From: Hyposmocoma kahamanoa | Lineage: Eukaryota > Arthropoda > Insecta > Lepidoptera > Cosmopterigidae | DNA: 64,000 bases | Direction: 5' to 3' | Assembly (NCBI RefSeq): GCF_003589595.1 | Contig: NW_020653200.1 | Coordinates: 4,015,280-4,079,279 of the forward strand | Shown: positions 23,774 through 35,835 of the stretch, in pieces | Numbering within the stretch: position 1 is the stretch's first letter | How the letters are laid out: every line of letters begins with the position of its first letter | Notes under the pieces: generated by a model | Told to the model about the DNA's origin: nothing | Database searches by the model: none | What the model saw: only the letters and a program-made list of their open reading frames with translations | Program-made: the position numbers and the translations under genes

Positions 23774-24639
23774 CCCCCCCCCGAAGGGGTGCCCGCCTTA
23801 TCGGGGCGGGGGGGCTCTAGTAACCGTGGTCGATTTCATCCCACGGTGAAGCTAAGAGGAACCCACGAGGCCGGCCGATGGTGGTAGGCTGGCCCGAGGA
23901 GGAGGGCGTTCCGCGCGGGATTCCGCGTTCGTCTGGTCAGCGGGACCGCGCGGATGCGCGTTAGGAGGAAGGTCGCGGAGGGAGTGACGTGTCGGTGTGT
24001 CGTTGCCGCTCGTCCTGTCCTCTGCGACTCTGGCGGGGCTGCGCCGCTTTCGACGATGCAGTGGCGGCGGGGCCGCGGGGAAAGAGACGTGTCGGTGTGT
24101 CGTTGCCACTCGTCCTAGCCTCCGCGGCCGAATGTGGGCGGTTGGCCCGTGGTGGGCGCTCCAAGGGACTCTCTTCGGAGAGTCCGCGCGGAAGCGCGTT
24201 AGGTGTTGCGGCGGAGCCTGTCATCAGATCCGCCGCGGGAGCTGGGGGAGCAGCCACTGAACTTCACAATTGAGTGGATGCTATCCTGGCCCCCCATGGG
24301 CCCTTAGTAGCGGACTCGGGGGAGTTCGCTGCCCAGCATAAAGGGGCCCGGGATGGAAGGCTCGTCTGGTGTTCGGCGAGCCTCACATTCGGAGTAAGGG
24401 GGAACGATGTATCTCCCTTCTCGGGGAGGGGCTGCGCAGAGCGCGGCCAGCCGCTGGTGGGGGCGCGGACGAGGGCAACAGCGTACCCGTATCCCCACCT
24501 ACAGCGAAGAGGAGGAACACTCCGGGGGTTTAGTGCGGTCGGGCTGCTCCCAGGGTTCAGCCCAGTCCCACATAACCCCGGCTCTGCCCTCGCGGGGCCG
24601 GGGTATCTGTAAGCAGATTGCCCCGGATTAACAAAAAAA
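23774..24639 (+). mobile_element. GC-rich poly(A)-tailed retroelement insertion
   Basis: A strongly GC-rich block of about 866 bp lies in AT-rich DNA. It starts with a C run and CGAAGGGGTGCCCGCCTTAT, ends GCCCCGGATTAAC plus A8, and is flanked by the 14-bp direct repeat AGGTAGTTTATGAC (23760-23773 and 24640-24653). This is the signature of LINE-mediated insertion. It contains a tandem-like duplication about 100 bp apart (GACGTGTCGGTGTGTCGTTG at 23986 and 24086). Open frames inside run on both strands and are Arg/Pro/Gly-rich, as expected from base composition, and I do not accept them as genes. It could be an internally deleted LINE (5' UTR joined to 3' UTR) or a large SINE. Confidence 0.75.
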
Positions 24640-24659
24640 AGGTAGTTTATGACAACGCA

Positions 24660-27265
24660 TAGTTTAGAAACAACATGTCTTCCGAAGATTCTATGAAAGG
24701 TGCGTTTTTTCGGTAAATGTGACTACTGAGTCGTCAAACACGGAATTTAAGGATGTTAATTACTCTCAAAGTAATACAATAAAATACCCGCATAATTAAT
24801 CATCATTCACATGATGATTGATCAAAGAAAGTGATTGATCAAAGAAAGCGACTGATGGGTTGCTGATCAACGACGGAGGTCAACCACCTATTAAATTACA
24901 AAAATTTTGTACTGAGTACCTCCCGGTAGTTGCCTCCAGTAGCTGTGTGTAGGGTTGACAGACTTTTCAAGGAAATCTTTATCTTTGAATAACTCGGAAA
25001 CTATTACACTTAGAGCAAAAAGACTTTCAGTCCAAGTAAGTACATATTTAAGAGTTCACAGTTTTCGACTTTGTCGGTCGTTCCGTCGCACCCTGTATCT
25101 ATCTCGTAAAAGTTAAATTAAACCACGGAAAATGCTCAAAAAGCAAACATATTTATTACCTAAAGGAGATTAAGGAAGATATACCCGCACATTAATTGTA
25201 ATTCTAAAACGATTAAAACGATATCTGTGCATTGTTTGTACAATATCAATAAGTAAAATAACTTTTACACCAGAACAAATATCGGATTAAGGTAAAAGAA
25301 TTTTAAGAAGCGACACAAAGTAAATAAGTGAAGCGAGGAAAAATGTTTTAACCAACAATAGACTGCTAATAGATTGTGTATAAAAGATTTAAATGACTGT
25401 GACAAGAAATTCTATGTAAAAGGAAATAATTTAAGAAACGCATTTAATTCAATTTATGTAGGTACGGAAAGAGCCTTAATTTGACAAATTTCATATTAGC
25501 CCCAATCGATAATGATATTAAATACCACTATCGATTATATATATCTATATACAATATAATATCTATAGTAGAAATTGATAGAAAGTTTTAATTTTATGTT
25601 CCGTTGTTAAATGTTAAAACGGCTTATTTTTAGAGTTAAGTATTATCGGTTTTTATTTTTACTTTTTCTTAACATTTTGGACTTTGTCCCGGACTTTCTC
25701 TATATATATTTGATATTTATATAAAATAAATATATATGACTAAAACATTTAGTTCTGAAGGTAATAGGAAAATTGAAATTTCCTTTGGACTACTAGGGCA
25801 GTTCTAGAGAATTAATACACATTATACACCGTGACGTTTTAATTATCCGAGAAAATTGTTTCGACATTGATTTATGTAAGTATAATACGTAGAAAAAAAA
25901 CATTGAATAATCGCTGTAGAAAAATAAGAATATGTCAGATTGTTTACGATTATGCAGAGAAATGTACCCTAACCATTCACAATCAGCTGAAGAAACCATT
26001 TTAGGAGTCTGACAGCAGTTGTTGGTTTATAGATAATGTACAACGTTAACAGTAGGAGATTTTATTTTATGAGTGAAATAAAATGAAGTATTAGTAGCAT
26101 GTAAAAACACTAGTGCCACATTTTTGGAACAAAATATTATTGCCTTCGAAGACGTTAAAGCGCAGACAGTCATGACGCTTAGTTTAGGTCAAAATGCTTA
26201 ATTTGTCAATAATTAAGTCCAATTTTTTAATAATGCTCAATTTACTTATTGCAATCTCTACAATCTTACCTTAGTTACAACTTACTAAAGTAAGGCAATG
26301 TAATTATAAAAATAGTAAATTTTAGAAAAAATGCGGAGGGAAATATGTTATTCAGCGGGTTGTGCGCGTTGTTGCAATTTCGAACCAAATAACCTCTTTC
26401 TGTAACTTTTATAGAGAAATCACAGCAGTATGGATATATAGATATCGAGTATAGTTAAATGTGGATATGTTTAGAGGATTGAGTTGGAGAGGAGGATTTA
26501 AGATAACAGCTGTGAATATTCAATGTCACTTTAGCTACTGACAGTATTCTTATAAAGCAGAAATTTTAATTTTCTTGGATATCTTAAATTCCACTGTGTA
26601 TGAGCTGTGTTTAAATACCACAATATTGTTTTTGATTAATTGAGTTGATAATACACGCATATCAAAAATGACTAACAAATCAATGAGGTCGAATTAACCA
26701 CTTCACTCTAAAAATTTCGCTGCTACAAAGGAAAACTCCCGATAGACCGAATTACTCAGAAAATTACAAAGAGTTTGGTGTAATTATCAAATCACAATTT
26801 CGTAGATGCTACTTTAAGTTAGCTAAATATCATCAAAAGAGGCAAATGAGTCTTGAATTTATTTGTTAATGAAAAAAGGTTAACTATTTATATAAATACC
26901 TTTTGATCACGAACAGCTTAGCCACGAAAACTTAACCTTGAAAGAGTTTAATTTTGAATGTAAGTTTGGGTCTTTCATAAATTTATACGTATTCCTAGTA
27001 AATGCTCTTACTTTTACTAATACCTGAAAAAGATTTTATTGGTATTTTTCGTAGTATGAACGTCGATTTCTCCGTTATAAGGTACTTTCCTGTAACGTTT
27101 AGAGATTACTCATTTTTCACATCTGATTTTGAGGCCTAGATCAATATCTTATCGCACACGGAATTCTTCTGAAGTCTGTCGTTCTATTTTTCCTATATTA
27201 CACGATTTCAGCATTTTGACGTACGAGACATATTGTTATTTCAGTTGTTATGTTAACTGTTCTTT
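24660..27265. other. No recognisable gene
   Basis: This is AT-rich sequence with short chance ORFs only. A short tandem ATTGATCAAAGAAAG unit occurs near 24818-24848. Confidence 0.4.
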
Positions 27266-27269
27266 TATG

Positions 27270-27345
27270 CTTATTTGACGACCTCACCTCGACATTTTCA
27301 TGAAGTTGCCATCTCTGAGGTCCCGGGTTCGCTCCATGGCCAGGT
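27270..27345 (+). repeat. tRNA-like SINE fragment
   Basis: GACGACCTCA and GAGGTCCCGGGTTCGCTCC suggest a degenerate tRNA-derived head (B box GGGTTCG). It is related by eye to 6830-6890. Confidence 0.3.
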
Positions 27346-27569
27346 CCTTGCAGAAAAACGATCTTTTGTATATCGTCTCGGGTCTCGGTATTTGTAGTAC
27401 TGTCGTTGTTTTCAATTACCATAACACAAGTATTTTTAAAAGTCGTTGAAAATCAATTGCAAAGATCCGACAACAAGCACATAGAAAAATTCGTGAGGTC
27501 CGCTTGTTCGTTCCGTGGCTTAGTTTGTATTGCATCTGGAACGATTTGGTGGAGACGACGATTCGGATC

Positions 27570-27670
27570 CGGCCGGATCGAAGGAAATTTTTCTGATTAA
27601 GTGTTTGATCTTTGTATTAATAATTATAACAAACTAGTGGAGTAATTTCACAAACAATAATTGAATATCA
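27570..27670 (+). repeat. SINE-like repeat paired with 20440-20562
   Basis: GATCGAAGGAAATTTTTCTG and TCTTTGTATTAATAATTATA are shared with the copy at 20465-20520, as is the downstream AATAATTGAATATC. Confidence 0.45.
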
Positions 27671-28219
27671 ATTCATTACAAATTTACTTAATAAATAATT
27701 CAATTTATTTGGGACCAGAGCAACGTATGTGATTTTTCTCTAATATATACAGATTTGAAGAACGAGAAAATAATTTAAAATAATTAATGTCAACATAACG
27801 CCTTTACAGTGTATTCAAAGATTCAAAGATACACTGTTCTCATTTACCATGTGACTGCACTTTGGTGAAATAACAATGTGACCGTATAGAAATCTTTCTT
27901 ATTAAAAATCTGACGAAATGAAACTCTGACTTTGAAGGAAAAAAGGGTATACTTATTGGTATGTGATCCTTGGCAAAAAACTTGTTTTCTAAAACGGCCA
28001 ATCAGTTTTCTGGCTTCTTAATTTGAATTCCGATGTCACGCGTTTCGAATTTGACCAATGTAGACATTGACCTAGTCTATGAATGTAGAACTGTAAGCTC
28101 ATTGAATTTGAAAATTTGACTAAGCTCTGTTAGGTCATCGTGTTTGAGTCATAGAAATCTCAACATTTGTTTACCTTGCTCATTTCCACACCTTGAAGAT
28201 TTACGGCTTTTACGGATTT

Positions 28220-28520
28220 ACGGATTTTTTGCTTTGAGGTAATGCTACCGACATTAGTACCTAGATTTGATTCTCCAGAAGCGTGCTGTAATTAATTTAC
28301 AAATTGGGCATCAGAGTATATCTGAGACAAAAATTTACAGAAATGAGTATTATTACATTGCTATCTTAGGGTTATATATAAAAAAGTAATGTAAATTAAG
28401 AATAATAGTAAATTAATAATGAAAAATATTTAATAGACCTAATGTTAATGATGTACACGTTAAAATGCTTTCCACAGAAAGAATTAAAATAAACAACTCT
28501 GAGGCGGCAATTTACATTTA
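28220..28520 (+). pseudogene. Jockey-like LINE relic
   Basis: The DNA words TTTGCTTTGAGGTAATGC, CCAGAAGCGTGCTGTAATTA and CATCAGAGTATATCTGAGA align with 2980-3080 of the jockey-like copy (TTTGCTTTGGGGTAATGCC, CAGAAACGTGCGGTTAGG, CCCAGAGTATCTTTGAGA). It has many stops and shifts, and is an old degraded fragment of the same family. Confidence 0.6.
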
Positions 28521-28539
28521 AATCCGAGAGTAAGTAAAT

Positions 28540-30830
28540 AATTACGAAGTCTGGATAAGCAATAGCAATGCTAGGGTGTGCCCTATGCTCGTGGTCTTTC
28601 TCCGATATTATTGTAAGATGGCGTCGTAACTATTTCTTAAGCAATCGATGGCTAGAAGCCATAGCCCCTTAGCGCCGAAATAACACTGCGAAAAGGGTGT
28701 AGAGAAAAGTGGATGGCGTTGAAGGTGATTGTTTAAATCTAAACAAACATATTCTTTTTATAATCTATTGCATCACTTTGTGCTCTCTGGTTTGTGGTGG
28801 TGAATTAATTTTGTCATTGCAGAACAATTATTAACCCTAATATTGACATCATCGTTGGAAATCGATGGAGCAAATATAAAGAAATTGGAGTTGGAAAGTT
28901 TCTCTCAATTGTGTCCGGAACATGACAATACATAAAGACCAGTATAAGAAGAATCCAACAGTGGTAATAATAACTAAGTAGCGTCTTATCAGTAAGGCCG
29001 AGATCATGTAAGGCCGAGGACACTAACTCCAATCGGATACCGTCTGGAAACACAAGCTGATCCTCAAGGTCAAAGGGCCTCCGGTTTCATGGATTTCACG
29101 GACATCGTGACTATCCACTGAAACCACACAACCATCCATACCTTTGCAAACAATTAAGGGGCATAAAGCAGCACTACGAAACTAAGCCGACATTCTTAAC
29201 GAGACAAAAAGAGAAAGGCACGTCCGAACTGTTTGAAGATAACAAACAGTCTATAAAAAGCTATGTGCTAGTAACGCAATAATGCAGACGGCTTTGTAAT
29301 TTTTTCTTCCGATATAAATGCACGGTGACGGTAGCGGCTCAATTTATAAAATGTTAGATTATAAACATCACATTATTATTATTAACTATATTATTAAATG
29401 CATAAACATAAAATGGTTCTTGTAATCGTAGTCTAATAAGACAAGTATGGTAACTCCAAGGTAACTCCATACAAACGTAGCAGCGTAGCCTGTATGTGCG
29501 CACGCCCGCCGTACGAACGTACGGATGCATACATTCAAATTGAGACTTCAAATTGAGAATTGTTCAAGCAAGCAAGCTCCGAGCGGAGCGTAGACATTTA
29601 CACACCTAATATATTATGTTGTAACACAGAATTCTTCGCAAATGTTACAGGAGAAGAATGTTCCTAAAGAAAGCTGCTAGTAAAAGCCAGGCGGCAAACG
29701 AAGTAGACTGTGTGTGTAGTTTATTGCTACACCACTTGACCTAATGGTGACCTTCCTCCAACAAATGCGAACAAATTCAATACACAAAGCCCAATAGAAC
29801 GAAGTGCGGTCAATATTTTAACAAATCGATGCCATCGAATACAATATATATACTCGTATATGTGTGTGTGTTGTCGGAATACGTTTAAGAGAATAAGACA
29901 ACATACAAATTTTATGATATTTAACTGAATCATATGTTCGAAATAATTTACAGGTAAGCTTAAAAGAGTATTATACTTATCAATAGCGATATTTAATAGC
30001 ATTCTGGCCTAAAATAATGCCCCCAAAGATCTATGATCGTCGTAAAACTGTTGAGCTGCTGAAACGAAGTTTTTCACAAAATCTAATCTGCACTTGTCCA
30101 TAGGGGACAATTTGCCAGCTTGCCAGAAATAGGAATAAAATAAGACATCTAGCTTAAAAAAGATTCGTAACGAATTTCATGACCACAATTAAATAAGTTC
30201 TTCAACTAGTACTACAATTACATATACCACATACACATACCACAGCTCAACACTGAACTAAAGATAAAAACGCGACTCTTAAGAACTAAATAAACAAGGT
30301 AGGCCTTGCATGTATTAAATCCCTCACCAGTAAATTGACAAAAGGAAAAAAAGTAGAACAATATTAGAAGATGGCTGTCACGTCTAATACAGAAATGAAA
30401 TTACTCTCACTAAAAACCCACGTTTTAAAGAAAAATTGTATGAATCAGGATTTTGACAGACGTATGTTTTTTTTGTATTTTTTACAATGAATATTTGTAT
30501 GGACTTGAAAATATTTTATCTTAATTTTCGATTTGTTTATTGAATGTTTTCAAAATGAAGTTATTGTAAGTTAATCGAAAATTCAAGTTCATATTTTATT
30601 CTAGGTTTAATATTTAACTCACACTTTCCCAATACTTTTGGATATTTATATTCCGTAAGTTTGAATTTTAAGATAGCGTGAGTTGCAACAGTAAATTTTA
30701 TTAAACGCGTATTTCGAAGGTTTCGGCTTGATATCTCACGACTTTTCAAAGTTATCATTACATTTTTTTCTGGCCCTTAATTGAAAATCGTAGACAAAGT
30801 AAAAATCAATCATTTATAGGTAAGTACAAC
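28540..30830. other. No recognisable gene; one CpG-rich palindromic scrap
   Basis: The sequence is mostly featureless and AT-rich. At 29455-29530 CCATACAAACGTAGCAGCG and CCGTACGAACGTACGG form a small CpG-rich palindromic scrap related to 8640-8765. Confidence 0.35.
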
Positions 30831-30834
30831 TACA

Positions 30835-31735
30835 CTTCAAATGGTCACATTGATTAAATTCTACTGCTGCTCATTCGTAAAGCAGATTCCCCAGAAAAAA
30901 ATGAGGTCGAAAGTCTAGGGATTGCTCTTTTTAAATAAACATTTGAACACATTTATCATACATGTATACATTATATACTACAAACGTCATAGCTCGGAGA
31001 CTACCTGCAGAACCTAAACGGGTCACTACCACGGATTTTTGTCATGCAAGTACGCAGAATGTGTATAACCTCTAGCGTAAACTTTTTGTTTCACTATAGT
31101 TTTAAATCTCATGATCGGAAAATTTTGGATATCAATCGGAATCTTAATATAGATACGTACACATTACCCCTTAAATGAATTTGCGAGTTTGTGAAGACAA
31201 TTGTCGATCAGCTAGTTTATTTTTAACCGACTTCATAAAAAGGCTCTAAATTCCACTGCTTGTGTTTTTGTATGTATGTTACGCGACAACATTTCTTTGT
31301 TGGAAAGAGAGTACGTCAGTATTGGCCCCGTTTAAATTTGAAGAAAATATTCCACCGCTAAGCGTGGCACTCTAAGGGATGAATGACTTTTGAAGTCAGT
31401 TTTTTAGTACTCTTTTTAGTACTGATGACATTATTATTCCTCGTATTAATTGTCTGTCACCATTTTTTATTACAAATACTATCTTCTTAACATAAATTTG
31501 ATTTTCATAAACGTACTGTGACGGTAGTGTAATAATGTTAATTTCTTTAGACTTATCTCTCAAAGACACTCTGGAGCCCAGATTGTAAATTGCCCTAACC
31601 GCACGTTTCTGCAGGACAAAGATTCTATTAATATCGGCGGCGGAATCACCCCAAAGCAAAACGCTGTATGTCATTAAACTGTGAAAGTAGCTGAAGTAAA
31701 CCAAATTAGCGGTTTCGATGTAACGAAAATTAAAA
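30835..31735 (-). mobile_element. Jockey-like LINE 3' part, interrupted
   Basis: On the minus strand the ORF at 31396-31704 reads YFHSLMTYSVLLWGDSAAD, AVRAIYNLGSR and SLRDKSKEINII. It is the direct homologue of 2950-3110. Downstream (lower coordinates), 30840-31165 matches the last codons and 3' UTR at 3896-4200. A family B repeat lies between them at 31215-31406, and the LINE sequence resumes across it. It is 5'-truncated and inactive. Confidence 0.75.
31215..31406. mobile_element. Family B repeat nested in a LINE
   Basis: It begins AACCGACTTCATAAAAA and ends TTTTGAAGTCAGTTTTT, an inverted pair of about 15 bp with mismatches. It contains GTATGTATGTTACGCGACAA and TTTGTTGGAAAGAGAGTACG, the reverse of family B words. 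Comparison with the intact LINE sequence at 3200-3265 locates the insertion in the AATAAA-rich stretch before TTCCTCGTATTAA. Confidence 0.6.
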
Positions 31736-32774
31736 AAGAATACTTATTTAAAACGAGCCAGGTTTGATTATTATAAACAACGCAACATATCACTCACGCA
31801 TAATAAAACCTTGTTGATTTCGCGAGTGATATCCAAAGCAGGGTGTAAAAATAATGAGATAAAGGCTCAAATACTGTCCAAAATAAAGAGGGTCCATTGT
31901 GAAACAAAATATATTGACCAGCAGCCAAAATAAAAATGTATAGTGTTATACCTTCTTACTACTGCGATTTATAGAAATAACAGGGTCTCAAGTAAAGTAC
32001 TATAGGGAAAATAACAATACAACTTTTAAATTTAAGGAGTTAAGCTTTCACGCGAAGAAGTACAAGGAGAATTTGCTTAAATGAATTTATTGCGTGAGTC
32101 AAGTTTTTAAAAAAGATGGGAAAATTATGTCTTTAGATCCGTCTAAAGACAATATCCTTTTTCCGGTCCGGTACATTCGTTACGTCATTTATGATTGCGA
32201 TCATAAGATTTAAAAAGAATTGATTTAATTTTATTTTATTTCAAAAGTAGTTATTTCATTGTAGTAATCTAGTCATTGACTTATAAATAATTGATTATAT
32301 ACAGAGAGAATGAGGAGGTGGGACCGAGACCTCAAAGTCACCAGTCGTAAATAGATTTTCATCGCAAATAACTTTTCGTACCCTATCGTTTTAGTTATTC
32401 ATTAGTTTTTCACTGAAGGTGTCTAAACTGACTTTTGTAAGATTTTTGAGATTTAATCACACCTAAAATAACACTACGCTATATGCTATTCCTTGTTTTA
32501 TACAAATATGTATGTGTGGAATTAAAACATTATCACCACGTTATCCAATTATCAGACTTTATAGGTTCATTGCTGCGCTGGTTGTGAAATTTGGCATATA
32601 AATATTACATATACGATTTTGAAAACGATTATGGTTTCGAAAATCCACGGTCACATATCAAATCAATGAAATCGAATCACCTAATTACTTTTTAATTGAT
32701 TTGTAATTGGCACTACAACTGGCCGTCAACATAACCGTCTATGATCACGTTAATGTGGCCGGCCATGTAAAGGA

Positions 32775-32988
32775 ACTGCCTCCGTGGCCGAACGGTTACC
32801 ATGCCGGACTGCCACGCAAAGGTCCCAGGTTCGATTCCCGGGCCGCGAGAAATAGTTGTATGACCTACAATTATTTCTCTCGTGAGTTTGGGTGTAATTT
32901 GTGGTTGTCTATGTGTGTGTCCATGGCACCCGCGACACAGGGTTTCCCTAGTGCGGGGCTATGTTGAGTGTGTGCGTTAAAAAAAAAA
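32775..32988 (+). mobile_element. tRNA-derived SINE flanked by 83-bp direct repeats
   Basis: It has A box GTGGCCGAACGGTTACC and B box GGTTCGATTCCCGGG, the body shared with 11932-12150, and an A10 tail. The flanks 32674-32756 and 32989-33071 are direct repeats of 83 bp with four mismatches, all transitions. Some 18 bp (32757-32774) separate the left repeat from the SINE head. Non-coding. Confidence 0.85.
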
Positions 32989-33071
32989 GAATCACTTAAT
33001 TACTTTTTAATTGATTTGTAATTGACACTACAACTGGCCGTCAACATAATCGTCTATGATCACGTCAATGT

Positions 33072-33834
33072 TTGGTTATAGATTCATTAAAACGGAAGAT
33101 GCTGATACGCAATAACGTGTCAACCAACACGATCATAGTTTCATAAGTCATGGAAATGGCGCCTAAAGATTTTTTCGCGGTTTTGTTAATGGATTTATGT
33201 CCACTGTTTTTATAATTGTTTTCATATTTGGAGGTTTCAAATCATTTAAATGAAGACGAGATGACATTATTACTTATCAGCGTCCTATTATAACGGACTT
33301 TAGTTTAATATCGGTATATTGAACATTAGAATCATTACAATAAAGTAAATTTGCAATTCGATCTGTCAATCATCACGTTTTGATAACAATGTAAAAATAA
33401 AACGTTTTCGGTGGGTTCCTGTCCGGGTAGTTCTTTCAACCAACACCCTGATGGCTTTACTCTTGATACCTACCTAACTACTACAGCAAAAAGTCAATTT
33501 TAATGTGGCCAATAAAATATTGGTTCTCTACAAAATGTGCGCGGTCAAACTATTGAGAAGAAAAAATAATATCAATAGCAGAATGAACTTCCATTATCTC
33601 ATTCAATGAAAACTATTGCGCAGAAAAACTCACAGTAGGAAGGTAAATCACGGAACAACGTAATGGAACTAATGCTAATGGAGCTAACGACAGTTTTTTT
33701 TACTGAAGCAAAAACAACGCCAAAACATACATTTGAAACCCAGTGGGATAGAGGGATAGGAATGAGATAAAAGATACATTCGAATAAAATCGCATCTCAG
33801 TTTCAAGTAGTTTCATGAACAAATTTAATGGTTA
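33072..33834. other. No recognisable feature
   Basis: This is AT-rich sequence without motif-bearing ORFs or clear repeats. Confidence 0.35.
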
Positions 33835-33895
33835 TCGAGTTCTTAGGTTTTCGCGATTGTTACACATAGCAAATGAAACTATTATTTCTTATTTA
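33835..33895 (+). repeat. Partial Penelope-like-type repeat
   Basis: ATCGAGTTCTTAGGTTTTCG and GATTGTTACACATAG match the first half of 16005-16145 and 49016-49140. Confidence 0.5.
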
Positions 33896-33904
33896 AATTA
33901 AAAA

Positions 33905-34625
33905 ACATCCTAATTTCAACAGGGAAGATGGTTTCTCCGTACCACCAGTTTGGCATCCAGTATTTCCTGTGATGAAAAATCCCAAACAGACATAAGACTG
34001 CAGTACTAATTAATATGTTTTAATTTATTTTAACTTCTATTATTAATTAACAAAAAATTTAACTTAATACAAATTCGTTCAATCAATCTCTCAGAGATAT
34101 TCGGAATTTATGTGCGAAATTTAATTTGAAATTTATCATGAGCTCTTCGGTGAAGGAAAATATCGTGATGAAACCTGCACGTTGAAGAAGTTTCACAACT
34201 TTCGGAAAACGTTTGTAGTCCCCAACCCGCATTGTGCCTGAGAGGAGTCCCGTGTCCAGAAGTGGGGACATATAAAGGGTCAATATTGACTATATATTGA
34301 AAAAGAAACTATTCTTTCGGATCTATCATGCGAACATGTCATGGATAAACTTTTTTTTTTCATGGAAAACGTACACATTCAATTAAGTTTGACAAACCTT
34401 TGGTCCATTCAAAATAAATCCGTTTTCTACTTTTACATCCCAGGATGTAACGAGAGGCCAATAAAATATAAAACATTCTAATTTCAACAATTTCAACAGA
34501 GATGATGGTTTTTCTGTACCACTGCTTTGAGATCCAGTATTTCCACTCATGAAAAATCTCAAGCAGACGTTAGACTTCAGTGCCACTTATATCTAATTAA
34601 TTATGTTTTAATTTTTTTTAAATAA
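33905..34625. repeat. Two related 130-bp blocks around a LINE tail scrap
   Basis: The block 33905-34030 (CATCCTAATTTCAACAGGGA, CATCCAGTATTTCCTGTGAT) is repeated with divergence at 34472-34620 (CATTCTAATTTCAACA, GATCCAGTATTTCCACTCAT). Between them, at 34120-34280, CCCCAACCCGCATTGTGCC and GAGGAGTCCCGTGTCCAG match the 3' UTR words of RTE/CR1-type LINEs, also seen at 62700-62880. Confidence 0.45.
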
Positions 34626-34869
34626 TACGTTTAATTTAGAGAAAACTTATATTGTGCAAAAAATATTTATGAAATTGCCGATTGCAAATACTGGGAAGTT
34701 TGAATTTCAATATCTTTCATTTTACTTAGAGACTGAGTTAATCAATGATATTTCTTTTAAAAATTCAGTTATTCATTTGTTTTTCTGCCGTTCGACTTTT
34801 CTTTGATATAACCAACGACTTCAATTACATAGATATGCAATTGATATTGGATTTAGCCAATGATCTATA

Positions 34870-35835
34870 TACATGGGATCATTGGAATCAACTGTTTCCA
34901 TGGAAAAATCTAAATTGCGTGTTGTTTTCGAATACAAGTTCTACCGTGGCACCAAGGCAGCACAAACGGCACGCAATGTCAACGATATGTATGGACCAGG
35001 TAGCGCATGGTGCCTTTTTGGTTTGTTCGCTTTCGTTCTACAAATTTTGATTTCAACTATAAGCCCCGTGGCGGAGCGGAAACGAAAGTCCATAACGATA
35101 AATTGTAAGCCATAGTGGAAGCAGATTCATCTCAAACCACGTCGTAATTAGCAGCAGCCTTCAACGTAAATGATAAAACGATATTGATTCATTTGCGTCA
35201 ATTGGAATGATAACAAAGCTAAGAAAGTGAGTGCCGTACGAACTCACTGAACAACAACCACAAAATTGCGTCGAAGCTTGGCTTAACTTGTTGAATAGAC
35301 TCAAATGAAGGGAGTCTAGATTGGATTGTCACATGTAATGAAAAGTGGATCTTGTGTGATAATCGAAAACGTTTGTCATACTGGTAGCCAAACCATCTCT
35401 CAAACGCAAGTCAAAAGAAGCTGCCTGTACAACTTCTTGAGACCTGGCACAACAATTACTGCAGAGGTGTACTATAAATAATTGCAAGTGATGATGGACA
35501 AGCTCGCTATCAAACAATCCAGACTTGTTAATTGCTCTAGGCCACTCCTCCACGACAACACTCGTCCACACACCACACATCGGACCGTTTCAAAACTACA
35601 GGAATTACGACTGAAAACTCTCCGTCACCCACCATATTCACAAGACCTTGCTGCAAACTGATTTTATTCGGAATTTGGATAATTTTTACAGGGAAAAAGT
35701 TTCAAATCGATGAGAGGCATAACATTTACATATTTACATAACGTATGGAATAACGTTTCCATCAAAAGTGGGGAAATTGTCTCTTGCTTAACTCATCATT
35801 AAGTGAATAAATACTACCCAACTTTTATTTCATTC
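34870..35835 (+). pseudogene. mariner transposase relic
   Basis: Several frames together trace a mariner-family transposase. YRGTKAAQTARNVNDMYGPG (about 34943-35003) is the N-terminal helix-turn-helix segment. WFVRFRSTNFDFNYKPRGG (about 35020-35076) is the linker. DWIVTCNEKWILCDNRKR (35322-35375) contains the second catalytic Asp position, here CNEKW instead of the usual C/GDEKW, so the aspartate is lost. LRHPPYSQDLA (about 35620-35655) precedes the third catalytic region, with a stop near 35660. Multiple stops and frameshifts show it is dead. The right end near 35800-35830 (GTGAATAAATACTACCCAAC) may be the terminal repeat. The left end was not found. Confidence 0.8.

Noticed and set aside
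23852..24631. Six overlapping Arg/Pro/Gly-rich ORFs on both strands
   Set aside because: They follow from high GC content (few stops) inside a retroposed block. Frames overlap on both strands and none shows a domain.
32775..32850. Possible tRNA gene (A and B boxes)
   Set aside because: The promoter boxes belong to a SINE. The acceptor stem does not close, and a shared SINE body and poly(A) follow.
35329..35580. Minus-strand 83-codon ORF
   Set aside because: It is antisense to the mariner relic, whose plus-strand motifs explain the sequence.
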